Shown: piece by piece, positions 8,089 to 16,840 of the stretch
Layout: every line of letters starts with the position of its first letter
Position numbering within the stretch: position 1 is the stretch's first letter
Source: Glutamicibacter uratoxydans
GTDB taxonomy: Bacteria > Actinomycetota > Actinomycetes > Actinomycetales > Micrococcaceae
Direction of reading: 5' to 3'
NCBI RefSeq assembly: GCF_006539925.1
Contig: NZ_BJNY01000001.1
Location: forward strand, 124,001-188,000
Length of the DNA stretch: 64,000 bases
Program-made: the position numbers and the translations under genes
Notes under the pieces: model-generated
Database searches by the model: none
Seen by the model: the letters and a program-made list of their open reading frames with translations, nothing else
What the model was told of the DNA's origin: nothing

Positions 8089-9749
8089 GCACCGGCACCA
8101 CGCATGGACGGCATGTACTGGCAGAGAAGACCCTGCCCTCGGCAGCCGCAGCCGGCCGTACCGGAACGCTCACCGGCCTCGGCACCGCGGCCCGGTTCAT
8201 TCTTCGCCGCAATTGGCTGAGGCTGGCCATTTGGGCCCTGGTGCTGGCCTCGATGATTCCCATCGTCTTTGATTCGCAGCAGCAGGCATTCCCTACGCAG
8301 GCAGATCGTGACGCTTATGCACAGGTGGCGAACACCCCGGCAGTGGCGGCCATGACGGGCCTGCCCTATGCCGCCGGCTCGCTGGGCGGCATCCTGGTCA
8401 TCAAGATCTGGATGACGCTCGCGGTCGCCCTGGCCTTTGCCGTCGTCTTCTTGATTACGCGCAATGGGCGCGCCGATGAAGAGACCGGACGTACCGAGTT
8501 GCTGCGCTCCACTGCCTTGGGCCGCCACGCTTACTCGGCGGCGAACTACCTCGTGTCAGCTGGGCTCTGCGTGGTCACGGGACTCATGATCAGTCTGCTG
8601 TGCCTGTCGGTGAACCTGCCCAGCAACGGCAGCTGGGTCATGGGCGCCTCCATCGCTGGCACTGGCCTGGCCTTCGTCGGCCTAGCGGCTATCTGCGGGC
8701 AGCTGGCTTCTACCAGCCGCGGAGCAAATTCGCTGGGCGTGGCGCTGATCGGGCTGTTCTACTTCATCCGCGCCGGAGCCGACCTGCAGGCCGACGGCGC
8801 GAATCCCAGCGCACTGAGCTGGCTGTCGCCGATCGGCTGGGCGCTGAACATGCGAGCCTTCGGCGAGGACAACTGGTGGCCGCTGCTGGCCTTGCTCGCC
8901 TTGTCCGCCGCTGGATGCCTGTTGGCCCTGCGCCTTGAAAGCACACGTGACCTCGGCGCCGGCATGCTCCCAGAACGTCGCGGACCGGCCGCCGCAGGAA
9001 AGTTCACCGCCACAACGCTGGGGCTAACCCTGCGACTGCAGCGCTCCTCGCTAATAGGCTGGTTTGTCGGCGCCACGGTTTCCGGACTGTTCTTTGGCTC
9101 GGTGGCCCAGTCGATGAGCTCTTTGCTGGATCCGAACAATCCCTTTGCCCGAAATTTCGTCGGCACCGGACACAGCATGCTTGACGGCGTGCTGGGAATC
9201 TTCATGCTGTTCAACGCCCTGCTGGCTGGAGCCTTCGCCATCCAGTGCCTGGGCGCGGCGCGCAGCGAAGAAGAAAGCGGACGTCTGGAACAGCAGCTGG
9301 CCGGTTCGCTGTCCCGCAGTTCCTGGCTCGGTGCGCATCTGGCGGTCGCAGTGCTGGGTTCTGGGCTGATGCTGCTGCTTGCCGGCTATCTCACCGGACT
9401 GTCTTCCCAAGGATCGGCGGATCCCGGCCAGTTGGCAGGTGCATGCCTGGCCTACTGGCCGGCGGTGCTGCTGATGCTCGGCGTACAGCTGCTGGCCTTC
9501 GGCTATGTTCCGCGGTTCTCCACGGTTCTCACGTGGGCAGTGTACGGCTTGTCGATGATGGCGGCGATGTTCGGCGGGCTCTTCTCGCTCTCGGACGACG
9601 TCATCCGCGCCACCCCATTTGGCGCCATTCCCCGCGTGCCGGCGGAAGAGTTCAGTTGGACCCCATTGGCGGTTCTGCTGTTGCTCTCTCTGGTATTTGC
9701 TGCAGCCGGCATGGCGCGGTTCAGCCGGCGTGATGTGCTGGCGGACTAG
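8085..9749 (+). CDS. ABC-2 type exporter permease (polyketide antibiotic exporter-like)
   Basis: 554-aa membrane protein with about a dozen hydrophobic segments in two similar halves. The first half begins after a soluble N-terminus of about 45 residues ([18 protein letters not shown]). The second starts near residue 325 ([19 protein letters not shown]). This duplicated layout is that of the large actinobacterial ABC-2 permeases annotated as polyketide antibiotic exporters. It forms a pump with the upstream ATPase, probably inducible through the adjacent TetR protein. Export of a toxic amphiphile is inference. Confidence 0.82.
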   Translation: MSTGTTHGRHVLAEKTLPSAAAAGRTGTLTGLGTAARFILRRNWLRLAIWALVLASMIPIVFDSQQQAFPTQADRDAYAQVANTPAVAAMTGLPYAAGSLGGILVIKIWMTLAVALAFAVVFLITRNGRADEETGRTELLRSTALGRHAYSAANYLVSAGLCVVTGLMISLLCLSVNLPSNGSWVMGASIAGTGLAFVGLAAICGQLASTSRGANSLGVALIGLFYFIRAGADLQADGANPSALSWLSPIGWALNMRAFGEDNWWPLLALLALSAAGCLLALRLESTRDLGAGMLPERRGPAAAGKFTATTLGLTLRLQRSSLIGWFVGATVSGLFFGSVAQSMSSLLDPNNPFARNFVGTGHSMLDGVLGIFMLFNALLAGAFAIQCLGAARSEEESGRLEQQLAGSLSRSSWLGAHLAVAVLGSGLMLLLAGYLTGLSSQGSADPGQLAGACLAYWPAVLLMLGVQLLAFGYVPRFSTVLTWAVYGLSMMAAMFGGLFSLSDDVIRATPFGAIPRVPAEEFSWTPLAVLLLLSLVFAAAGMARFSRRDVLAD

Positions 9750-9774
9750 GTTCACAGGTTCTCAACGACGGCTG

Positions 9775-9810
9775 TGGGACGGCGAAACACCGGCAAGTTT
9801 CGCCGCCCCA
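9775..9810 (+). terminator. Hairpin after the exporter operon
   Basis: A 14-bp stem with one mismatch (9775-9788 with 9797-9810) and an 8-base loop. No T-run follows, so it may be a weak or assisted terminator. Confidence 0.5.
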
Positions 9811-9915
9811 TTGCTGTGGGCAGTTCACGGCGCAGATCCTTCGCTGCACGGTGCTGACTTCTATTGGGCTAGCGTGTTTACTTAAAGCATTGATGCGACG
9901 TTCATGGAGGACACG

Positions 9916-10578
9916 ATGGCAACGAGATATCCGCTTCCCGGAATTTCACTCTGCGCAGTCATTGCCTTGGGCCTCTGCTCCTGCAGCAGCAGCCAGCCCA
10001 CCGCCGAACCCAGCGCAACTCCAACTGTCACAGTGACCGCCACAGAAACAGTCAAGGCCACCGAGTCACCGGAAGCCCAATCCAGCCAGGCGCCAGCTGC
10101 AACTCCAAGCCTCACCTCAAAGCCGAGCAAAACCTCGGCTGAGCCGGCCTGCGGAACAGCACTGGGGGACTCGGACTTCGAGGTGCTGACGCGAAAGATG
10201 CCGCCAGCCAGGGATTCCTCAGGCACTGTCATGGGTTGGGAGTGGGATGCCGACTACGCGGACACTGCCACCTACGATCCCTGCGCGGCTCTTTCATGGG
10301 TCACCTATCCGATCGAAGGCGCCACCGGCTCCTCGCCGTTCATCATTGCACTCTTCCACGAAGGAAAGTACATCGGCGTTGCCACGCGGGTGACTTTTGG
10401 TTTCTTCCCGAAGGTGCAGCGCATCAATGACAGCACCTTGAAGGTGACCTATACGTATAACAGGGGAGCCGAGAGCAACGCGGACGCCTCAGGGCGCGCG
10501 GTGTCGACCTACAGCTGGGACTCCGGCGCAGGAAAGGTAGTTCACAAGGGGAATTTCCCTCCGGGGTACAACTACTAG
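9916..10578 (+). CDS. LppP/LprE-like secreted lipoprotein
   Basis: 220 aa. ATG 9916 was chosen because GGAGG (9906-9910) lies 5 bases upstream; an ATG at 9904 precedes that site. A short signal peptide leads to a lipobox (LCSC, lipidated C23), then a Ser/Thr/Pro/Glu-rich linker to about residue 75. The C-terminal domain, with two Cys (in ACGTALGD and YDPCAALSWV), SPFIIALFHEGKYIG and a Tyr-rich end, looks like the LppP/LprE lipoproteins of mycobacteria, which lack a clear biochemical function. It stands alone with its own upstream region. Confidence 0.65.
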   Translation: MATRYPLPGISLCAVIALGLCSCSSSQPTAEPSATPTVTVTATETVKATESPEAQSSQAPAATPSLTSKPSKTSAEPACGTALGDSDFEVLTRKMPPARDSSGTVMGWEWDADYADTATYDPCAALSWVTYPIEGATGSSPFIIALFHEGKYIGVATRVTFGFFPKVQRINDSTLKVTYTYNRGAESNADASGRAVSTYSWDSGAGKVVHKGNFPPGYNY

Positions 10579-10625
10579 CATTTGCCGTGATTACCGGATC
10601 TGATTAGGTAAAACGCTTTACAGTG

Positions 10626-10716
10626 AATGTTACGCAGAATTGGTCAATTAGAGGACTAATCCACTATCGCAACAATGTTACGACACACATGAGGTAACAA
10701 AGTAGGCAGATCCTAC
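10626..10716. promoter_or_regulatory. Repeat-rich control region before pdxS
   Basis: AATGTTACG occurs exactly twice (10626-10634 and 10674-10682, 48 bp apart). An inverted copy GTAACA lies at 10694-10699, so the last two face each other across 12 bp. A further inverted repeat, GTAGG-N5-CCTAC, spans 10702-10716 and overlaps a possible -10 TACGAT (10713-10718). Just upstream, GTAAA-N4-TTTAC lies at 10608-10621. These look like binding sites for a regulator of vitamin B6 synthesis; PdxR controls pdxST in corynebacteria, but the match to its sites is unverified. Confidence 0.45.
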
Positions 10717-10815
10717 GATTATTGAGTACTACCTCGCCGCCAACCGGCACTGCATCAACGTAGGCCGGGGTTCATGGCGGCAATTATGCTGTGTCGAAAG
10801 GAAACCAGTTCTCCC

Positions 10816-11715
10816 ATGTCTAACTCCCAGAACTCCGTCGTCGGTTCGGATCGCGTCAAGCGCGGAATGGCCGAAATGCTTAAGGGCGGCGTCATCATGG
10901 ACGTGGTCACTCCTGAGCAGGCCCGCATCGCCGAAGACGCCGGCGCCGTTGCAGTGATGGCTCTGGAGCGTGTTCCTGCAGACATCCGCGCACAGGGCGG
11001 CGTTTCGCGCATGAGCGACCCAGACATGATCGACGGCATCATCAACGAGGTCTCGATCCCAGTCATGGCCAAGGCCCGCATCGGCCACTTCGTTGAGGCG
11101 CAGATCCTGCAGTCCCTGGGCGTCGACTACATCGACGAGTCCGAGGTTCTGTCCCCAGCTGACTACGAGAACCACATCGACAAGCAGCCATTCACCGTTC
11201 CATTCGTCTGCGGCGCCACCAACCTGGGCGAAGCCCTGCGCCGCATCAACGAAGGCGCCGCAATGATCCGCTCGAAGGGCGAGGCAGGCACCGGCGACGT
11301 TTCGAACGCTACCGGCCACATGCGCAAGATCCGCGCTGAAATCGCTAAGCTGTCCGCACTTCCAGAAGACGAGCTGTACGTAGCCGCCAAGGAACTGCAG
11401 GCTCCTTACGAACTAGTCAAGGAAGTTGCCGCAACCGGCAAGCTGCCAGTAGTACTGTTCACCGCCGGCGGCATCGCCACCCCAGCCGACGCTGCAATGA
11501 TGATGCAGCTGGGCGCCGACGGCGTCTTCGTCGGTTCCGGCATCTTCAAGTCCGGCAACCCTGTGCAGCGCGCAGAAGCCATCGTGAAGGCAACCACCTT
11601 CTTCGACAACCCAGACGAGCTGGCCAAGATCTCCCGCGGTCTGGGCGAAGCCATGGTCGGCATCAACGTCACCGACGTTCCAGTGCCTCACCGCCTGGCA
11701 GAGCGCGGCTGGTAA
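10816..11715 (+). CDS. pdxS: Pyridoxal 5'-phosphate synthase, PdxS (Pdx1) subunit
   Basis: Synthase subunit that builds PLP from ribose 5-phosphate, glyceraldehyde 3-phosphate and ammonia supplied by PdxT (299 aa). Very strongly conserved: [51 protein letters not shown] (ribose-binding Lys), [12 protein letters not shown] (phosphate loop) and [10 protein letters not shown]. Start 10816 gives the usual short N-terminus and follows GAAAGGAAA; an upstream ATG at 10774 is less likely. Its partner pdxT is about 8.3 kb away instead of adjacent or nearly so. PLP is also the cofactor of BioA and BioF encoded upstream. Confidence 0.96.
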   Translation: MSNSQNSVVGSDRVKRGMAEMLKGGVIMDVVTPEQARIAEDAGAVAVMALERVPADIRAQGGVSRMSDPDMIDGIINEVSIPVMAKARIGHFVEAQILQSLGVDYIDESEVLSPADYENHIDKQPFTVPFVCGATNLGEALRRINEGAAMIRSKGEAGTGDVSNATGHMRKIRAEIAKLSALPEDELYVAAKELQAPYELVKEVAATGKLPVVLFTAGGIATPADAAMMMQLGADGVFVGSGIFKSGNPVQRAEAIVKATTFFDNPDELAKISRGLGEAMVGINVTDVPVPHRLAERGW

Positions 11716-11737
11716 GCCCTAGGCTCTAAGCAAAGCT

Positions 11738-11771
11738 GGCCCCACGCCACCGATTTCGGAGGCGTGGGGCC
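11738..11771 (+). terminator. Hairpin terminator after pdxS
   Basis: Perfect 11-bp stem GGCCCCACGCC / GGCGTGGGGCC (11738-11748 with 11761-11771). The loop forms a further CCGA/TCGG mini-stem. No T-run follows, but the stem is very stable and placed right after the stop. It suggests pdxS is transcribed alone. Confidence 0.65.
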
Positions 11772-11798
11772 ATTGCTGTCGCTAGCAAAAATAGCCAG

Positions 11799-11819
11799 CT
11801 AGAACTTGAATTGTTCTAG
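11799..11819. repeat. Inverted repeat CTAGAAC-N7-GTTCTAG
   Basis: Perfect 7-bp arms with a 7-bp spacer. It lies between the pdxS terminator and the decayed toxin-antitoxin remnant, at the downstream edge of that remnant on the minus strand. It could be a weak terminator or an old operator. Confidence 0.4.
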
Positions 11820-12232
11820 TCACTTCGTTTCGTTCGGATGGCTAGCGTGCACGTGCTCCAGGTAGATGGTGCGGTGATCTACACAGAGCCAGATCCGTGC
11901 AGTGCCAGATCGGCACCGCCAAGGCCTGCCGCAAGAGCTGAAGCGGTTTCTTTCCATGACGTCAACGCTGCGATAGATAGATGTGGCTGGTTGGTTGTAA
12001 ATGATGAGCGTGCTGCATCGACAAGCTCTTCCGCGCAGGACTCACGATCGGCGGGTGATAACCCCAGCATCCAAGGATAGGTCCTGGTCATACGTTCGGC
12101 TAGCGATCATCGAGTGTTACCGTGATCAACTGCGCCGCGAATTTCAACAAGAGTGTGCGTCCCTCCGCCTCGCGCTGTGACATCAAAACCAGGGCTTCGC
12201 CACCTCGGCGGGTTTAAGTAACAGGGTGTTCT
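11820..12232 (-). pseudogene. Decayed toxin-antitoxin-like remnant
   Basis: Read on the minus strand, a frame open from 12232 gives FDVTARGGG, then LVEIRGAVDHGNTR, a TGA stop (12107-12109), then directly in frame SLAERMTRTYPWMLGLSPAD. This follows the pattern of HicB-like antitoxins interrupted by one stop. The frame goes on with SIAALTSWKETASALAAGLG, reminiscent of the C-terminus of actinobacterial prevent-host-death antitoxins. An overlapping -1 frame ends at 11820 with RIWLCVDHRTIYLEHVHASH, which resembles the tail of a RelE-like toxin. Family assignments are by eye. The broken frames and lack of start sites argue for a pseudogene, possibly a fusion of two modules by deletion. Confidence 0.42.
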
Positions 12233-12453
12233 TCAGCTTCCGCAAAAACCTTGGCCGAGTGCTTGCTCAGGTCAGAGGAACGACGTATCCGCGTTTGGGG
12301 TTCAGACGTTGCAAGCATGCCTCAAATTTATTCGGAACGTATTCGGCAGTCCATCAAGTGGGCGTCGAATTATTTATGGACAACGCACTTGTTGAAGTCT
12401 GTCGTTGTGCCTATGTTGGACAAACAGCACGGATACGGTCGGCGTAAAGAGGA
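12233..12453. other. Non-coding or degenerate stretch before the amidotransferase gene
   Basis: About 220 bases, less GC-rich than the core genes. Two overlapping plus-strand frames of about 70 codons are open, but neither has a ribosome-binding site nor resembles a family I know. It probably holds the promoter of the next gene. Confidence 0.4.
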
Positions 12454-12456
12454 ATG

Positions 12457-13338
12457 ATGTGCAGATGGCTTGCCTACTTGGGTTCTCCGATCGAGATCGC
12501 AGACATTCTGGTGCGCCCGAACCATTCTTTGATTGACCAAAGCCTGCATGCACGCGAGCTCTACCTGCCGCGTGACCCAATGGCTTCGCAATTTGCCCAC
12601 CATGCATTCCCTACCAATGGAGACGGGTTCGGCATGGCGTGGGCCGGAACCAAGGGAACATTGGGCCAGTATCGGCAGACCGGTCCCGCCTGGGACAGCC
12701 AAAATTTGCGCCATCTTGCCGCCCAGATTGAATCTGGCTGCATTCTCGCCCACGTTCGCGCAGCTCCAGGCGGAACTATCGCTGAGCAGAACTGCCATCC
12801 CTTCGTAGATCGAGGCTGGATGTTTCAACACAATGGAACTGTTCCGGACTTCGCGAAGATCAAAAGAGAACTGACCTTCGAAGTAGCCGAAGACCTCTAT
12901 CCAAACATTCTGGGCAATGCCGACACCGAAGTCTGCTTCTACCTAGCCTTGACCTATGGACTGGCCCAAGACCCTGTCGCGGCACTATCCAAGATGGTAG
13001 CCAGGATCGAACACTCTAGGACAGAGCACCGGATCGATGCTCCATTCAGGGCAACGATCTGTGCGTCAGATGGCCACCAACTGGTGGTTTTGCGCTGGGT
13101 CAGCCCAGATGTCGAGGGTGCTGAAGCGCCCAGCCTCTACCATGCTGCCGGGCCTACAATCCTGTCTACTGTCGACGGTGAAAATGACACGCTGCCCGGC
13201 GACGCACAATTAGTGGTCTCTGAGCCCTTGGAACTTCATTGGAGCAGGCATACGTGGATCGAAATTCCGACTGGAAGCATCGGCATCATGCGCACGGGAG
13301 AGCCGCCGGTCTTCACCCCGGTCAACCTACATCTCTAA
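12457..13338 (+). CDS. Class II glutamine amidotransferase (EgtC/YafJ-like)
   Basis: 293 aa. Two ATGs are adjacent; the second (12457) is preferred because it gives MCRW, leaving Cys2 as the N-terminal nucleophile after Met removal, which the Ntn fold needs. Other Ntn-glutaminase features are the GDGFGMAW glycine loop, HVRAAPGG (substrate-binding Arg) and CHPFVDRGWMFQHNG. The family hydrolyses amide bonds; EgtC acts in ergothioneine synthesis, but no egt genes are nearby, so the substrate is open. RBS AGAGGA. It is followed 20 bp later by a reductase-like gene, probably on the same transcript. Confidence 0.82.
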   Translation: MCRWLAYLGSPIEIADILVRPNHSLIDQSLHARELYLPRDPMASQFAHHAFPTNGDGFGMAWAGTKGTLGQYRQTGPAWDSQNLRHLAAQIESGCILAHVRAAPGGTIAEQNCHPFVDRGWMFQHNGTVPDFAKIKRELTFEVAEDLYPNILGNADTEVCFYLALTYGLAQDPVAALSKMVARIEHSRTEHRIDAPFRATICASDGHQLVVLRWVSPDVEGAEAPSLYHAAGPTILSTVDGENDTLPGDAQLVVSEPLELHWSRHTWIEIPTGSIGIMRTGEPPVFTPVNLHL

Positions 13339-13358
13339 GGACACATTAGGCTGTATTC

Positions 13359-13913
13359 ATGGGAGAGATCATTTTCGATGCGGCGGTCACGATCAACGGC
13401 TATCTGGCCGATGAAAAGCACAGCCTTGCTTGGCTATTCGAGGTTCCAGGAGCGGCTGAGCCTGATCCAGACTTGCTGCCGGCCAACGTCGGCGTCCACG
13501 TCGAGGGATCGAATACCTATCAGTGGCTTCTGGAAAATGAAGACTTGCTGGCGCACCCGGAAAAATGGCAGGAATTCTACCCAGGCATCGTCACCTATGT
13601 GTTCACCACCCGCGATTTGCCGGTTCCCGATGGGGCAGACGTGCGTTTCGTCTCTGGAGATATCTCAACGGTGCTTCCGCAGATCCGCGAAGCTGCCGGG
13701 GATAAAAATATCTGGGTCCTGGGCGGCGGGGAACTTCTTGGCCAGTTCTTAGACCATGGGGCGCTCGATACTCTGGCCCTGACCATTGCGCCGGCCGCAC
13801 TGGCCGGGGGAGCAGCGCTGCTTCCGCGGAACATCGGTAGCGAGCAACTGGAATTGATCCAAGCGAAACAGGCTGGCCCCTTCGCCCGATTGGTCTATCG
13901 GGTCAAACACTGA
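13359..13913 (+). CDS. Dihydrofolate reductase / RibD C-terminal-like protein
   Basis: 184 aa, short single-domain fold of the RibD-C/DHFR superfamily. The N-terminus IIFDAAVTINGYLAD is the typical first strand and loop. YVFTTRDLP and IWVLGGGELLGQFLDHGALD form the NADPH-binding strand and Gly-rich turn, and the protein ends with LVYRVKH. Many such stand-alone proteins are uncharacterised reductases that accumulate in accessory regions. No close Shine-Dalgarno is visible. It ends at a hairpin facing the convergent acetyltransferase gene. Confidence 0.78.
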   Translation: MGEIIFDAAVTINGYLADEKHSLAWLFEVPGAAEPDPDLLPANVGVHVEGSNTYQWLLENEDLLAHPEKWQEFYPGIVTYVFTTRDLPVPDGADVRFVSGDISTVLPQIREAAGDKNIWVLGGGELLGQFLDHGALDTLALTIAPAALAGGAALLPRNIGSEQLELIQAKQAGPFARLVYRVKH

Positions 13914-13921
13914 GTTTTAAC

Positions 13922-13961
13922 GTGCGCTGCCGGGACTGAAAGACCAGCCCCGGCAGCGCAC
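13922..13961. terminator. Hairpin between convergent genes
   Basis: Perfect 13-bp stem GTGCGCTGCCGGG / CCCGGCAGCGCAC with a 14-base loop. It lies between the stop codons of the plus-strand reductase-like gene and the minus-strand acetyltransferase gene, so it can serve both. Neither side has a strong T-run. Confidence 0.6.
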
Positions 13962-13973
13962 ATGTCTAGTTGT

Positions 13974-14738
13974 CTATGGCTTCCAGGAGCGAAGCACCAT
14001 ATGACGTCCGCGACCCAGCAGCTTCAAGCCGTTGGCGCTGAAGAACTCGGCGCTCGAAGGAGTCGCCGCCGCCAGAAGCTCTGGCACAACCTCTTCATCG
14101 GGAGCCAGCGGGTTCACCATCGAACGGGACAATCCGTGCAGCAACGCGGTGCCGATTCCCTGGCGGCGGTAATCACGGCCTACGGCTAGGGCATGGATCA
14201 TCAACTGGCCGCCCAAACCCTGCTGGGCAAAGCCTCGGCCAACGATGTCTCCGTCGTCCGTCCGCGCTACAGCATGTTCCACCCGGCGCAGCGCAGGGTG
14301 GCCGCTGGAGAGCGGAGTATCCACTTCGCGCCACAAATTCGTCACTGCCAGCTCGGCGGCATCGGCGCCGACGGCCTCCGGCACATTGTTGCCCAAGCGG
14401 ATCTTTCCATCCCAGCGGTCCATCGGAATCGCCAGCGGACCGGCGTGCCAGGATACTTGGGCGTTGTCGCTGAAGCCCACTGCCTTGAGCTCCGAGGCGT
14501 TCGCGCCCGAGTTTACCCAGGCTTCCACCCTGCGGGCGCCCAAACGCATGCCCTCAGCCAAGGCGGGCCTGAGCCCGGCAGCTTCAGCATGCTCGGGGAA
14601 GAGCAGGACTAGCCGCTTGCGCACCGGCTGCCAGGCCCACGAGCAGCCATGGGTAGTAAAGATCTTGCCGCCGGTGGCAACGGCAAGCGCCTGATGCCAG
14701 TGGCTAAGTGCTTCCTGTGCGGAGGCAATCGTCGTCAT
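13974..14738 (-). CDS. GNAT-family N-acetyltransferase
   Basis: 254 aa. The C-terminal half has the acetyl-CoA pyrophosphate loop HALAVGRDYRRQGIGTALLHGL (motif A, Q/RxxGxG/A) and a final strand ending GRGRHMVLRSWKP. The N-terminal half, with CSWAWQPVRKRLVLLFPEH, is divergent and may be a degenerate second GNAT fold. Its ATG shares a base with the stop of the upstream peptidase (TAATG), so the two are translationally coupled. The acceptor is unknown; coupling to an oligopeptidase makes an amino acid or peptide possible. Confidence 0.8.
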   Translation of the reverse strand: MTTIASAQEALSHWHQALAVATGGKIFTTHGCSWAWQPVRKRLVLLFPEHAEAAGLRPALAEGMRLGARRVEAWVNSGANASELKAVGFSDNAQVSWHAGPLAIPMDRWDGKIRLGNNVPEAVGADAAELAVTNLWREVDTPLSSGHPALRRVEHAVARTDDGDIVGRGFAQQGLGGQLMIHALAVGRDYRRQGIGTALLHGLSRSMVNPLAPDEEVVPELLAAATPSSAEFFSANGLKLLGRGRHMVLRSWKP

Positions 14739-16744
14739 TATTCTGCGTTCACCAATCCTCGACGGCGCAGCAGAGGCTCAACCTCAGCGGTGCGGCCGCG
14801 GAATATCTTGTAGGACTCCAAAGGATCGCGCGTATTTCCGCGCGAGAGCAGCTCCTCGCGGAACCGATTACCATTTTCCCGCATGAGGCCCCCATTTTCG
14901 GCGAACCACTGCACAGTGTCGGCGTCCAGCACTTCGCTCCAGATGTAAGAGTAGTAGCCAGCGGAGTATCCGTTGGCAAAAATGTGCTGGAAATAGCCGG
15001 TGCGGTAGCGTGGCGCGATCAGCGCAGGATCGAATCCTGACTGCACCAGAACCTGCTGCTCAAAGGCCGCAGGATCATCAATCTGAGTCCCCGCGTCCAA
15101 GGTGTGCCAAGCCCAGTCCAGCACGCTGGCTGCCAGGTATTCGGTCGTCGCAAATCCCTGACCCCACAACTCGGCATCGCGGATGCTGTCGAGCACCTGG
15201 GGATCCAATGGCTCGCCCGTCAGGTGATGCTTGGCGTAGCCAGGGACGACGTCTTCATGCAGCGCCCACATTTCATTGACCTGTGAAGGGAATTCGACGA
15301 AGTCGCGGGGGACTGAGGTTCCAGCCAGAGATGCATACTTGCCGTTGGCGAACATGCCATGTAGCGCATGCCCGAATTCATGGAACACGGTGTTGGTTTC
15401 ATCCAAGGTCAGCAAGACCGGCTGGCCAGGGGCAGGCGGAGCAATATTCAACGTGTTGGTCACGATCGGACGCTCGTTCAAGAAGGAAGCGCCGTCGCGC
15501 AGCGAAGTCATCCATGCGCCTCCCTTCTTGGTGGGACGCGCCAGGTAGTCGCCGGTGAACAAAGCCATCGCCGTGCCATCCGCGTCGAAGACTTCCCAAA
15601 CTCGCACCTCTGGGTGGTAGGTAGGAAAATCGAAGCGTTCCTCGAAGGTGATTCCGTAGAGCTTGGTCGCCGTAGCAAAAACGCCGTTGATCAGTACGCT
15701 GTCCAGTTCAAAATATTCACGTACTGCGGCGGAGTCCACCGCGAATTTCTCCTGCAGAACTTTCTGCGAGTAGTACTGCCAATCCCAAGGATTGATAGAG
15801 GTTCCAGCAAGCTCACGCAGCGTTTCTGCTTCGGCCAGTGCATTGCGTACAGCTGGCCTCGTCAGCTCAGCTAATCGATCTGCAACCGCTTGGGTATTGG
15901 GTGCGGTGGCATCGGCAAGCACGGACTCAGCGTGGTTCGCGTACCCTAAGACCTTTGCACGCTCAGCGCGCAGCGCAGCCATTTTGGCAGCGATCTCTAC
16001 GGTTGAATCCAAGCCACGGGTGACGGAAGCTTCATAGACCTTGCGGCGCGATTCACTGCGGGCCAATTGGGACAGCACCGGCTGCTGCGTTGGGGAAACC
16101 AGGGTTAACAGGAAGCCGGAGGCATGCCCCGCTTCCAAAGCTGCACGGGCGGCAGAGGCCACGGCAGATTCGTCGAGGCCTTCCAGCTCATCTGCGTTTT
16201 CGAAGTACACGGCGTGGGCATTCTGGTTTTCCAGTGCCCTGTTTGAGAACTGACTCGACAGATCCGAGAGCTCTTCATTGAGCTGGGAAAGCTTTGCCTT
16301 GGACTCGGAGTCCAGCGCCGCTCCTGCAAGTTCAAAATTGATGAGCGTCTGCTCGGCAAGACGTGCATCCTCGCCTTCCAGACCGCTGGTATCAACCTCT
16401 TGTAAACGAGAGTACAAGGTTTCATTTAGGTAGATTGCGTCTTCTTGCCGGGTCATGATCGCCGACATTTCGCTCTGGATTTCACGCAAATCTTCAGTGC
16501 CGTGTGCCGACAAGACCGAGAAATACGTCATGAGTGCTCGACGAAGCAACTGTCCTGAAGCTTCTAGAGCCAGGAAGGTGTTCTCGAATGATGCGGAATC
16601 TGCATTGCTGGCGATTACCTCGATCTCGGTCAGCTGGTCGGACGCTCCCTGGCGGGCGGCTGATAGGTAGTGCTCGGCTGTGATCTGGTCAAAGGCTGGC
16701 CATTGATAAGGCTTGGTGCTGGGGGAGAAAAGAGGGTTCGACAT
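14738..16744 (-). CDS. dcp: M3-family peptidyl-dipeptidase (Dcp-like)
   Basis: 668-aa cytosolic zinc peptidase of the thimet oligopeptidase/Dcp family, which removes C-terminal dipeptides from oligopeptides. The zinc site is HEFGHALHG, with the third ligand Glu downstream in DFVEFPSQVNEMW. The C-terminal YFQHIFANGYSAGYYSYIWSEVLDAD is the family's substrate-binding region with the conserved Tyr/His residues. Length fits Dcp. It is divergent from the CapA-like lipoprotein gene and probably shares the 96-bp intergenic region with it. It is followed by the coupled acetyltransferase. Confidence 0.92.
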   Translation of the reverse strand: MSNPLFSPSTKPYQWPAFDQITAEHYLSAARQGASDQLTEIEVIASNADSASFENTFLALEASGQLLRRALMTYFSVLSAHGTEDLREIQSEMSAIMTRQEDAIYLNETLYSRLQEVDTSGLEGEDARLAEQTLINFELAGAALDSESKAKLSQLNEELSDLSSQFSNRALENQNAHAVYFENADELEGLDESAVASAARAALEAGHASGFLLTLVSPTQQPVLSQLARSESRRKVYEASVTRGLDSTVEIAAKMAALRAERAKVLGYANHAESVLADATAPNTQAVADRLAELTRPAVRNALAEAETLRELAGTSINPWDWQYYSQKVLQEKFAVDSAAVREYFELDSVLINGVFATATKLYGITFEERFDFPTYHPEVRVWEVFDADGTAMALFTGDYLARPTKKGGAWMTSLRDGASFLNERPIVTNTLNIAPPAPGQPVLLTLDETNTVFHEFGHALHGMFANGKYASLAGTSVPRDFVEFPSQVNEMWALHEDVVPGYAKHHLTGEPLDPQVLDSIRDAELWGQGFATTEYLAASVLDWAWHTLDAGTQIDDPAAFEQQVLVQSGFDPALIAPRYRTGYFQHIFANGYSAGYYSYIWSEVLDADTVQWFAENGGLMRENGNRFREELLSRGNTRDPLESYKIFRGRTAEVEPLLRRRGLVNAE

Positions 16745-16840
16745 GTGACTAGGTTCCCATAGTCAACGTGACCTATCTTGCATTTGCTTCAATCTCTCGC
16801 CAAGGGCGAACCGCCGAGGATGGACTGTAGGCTGGTGAAT

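Noticed and set aside
12226-12457. Two overlapping plus-strand frames of about 70 codons before the amidotransferase
   Set aside because: I looked for transposase or antitoxin features and saw none; no start signals. Kept only as an uncharacterised stretch.
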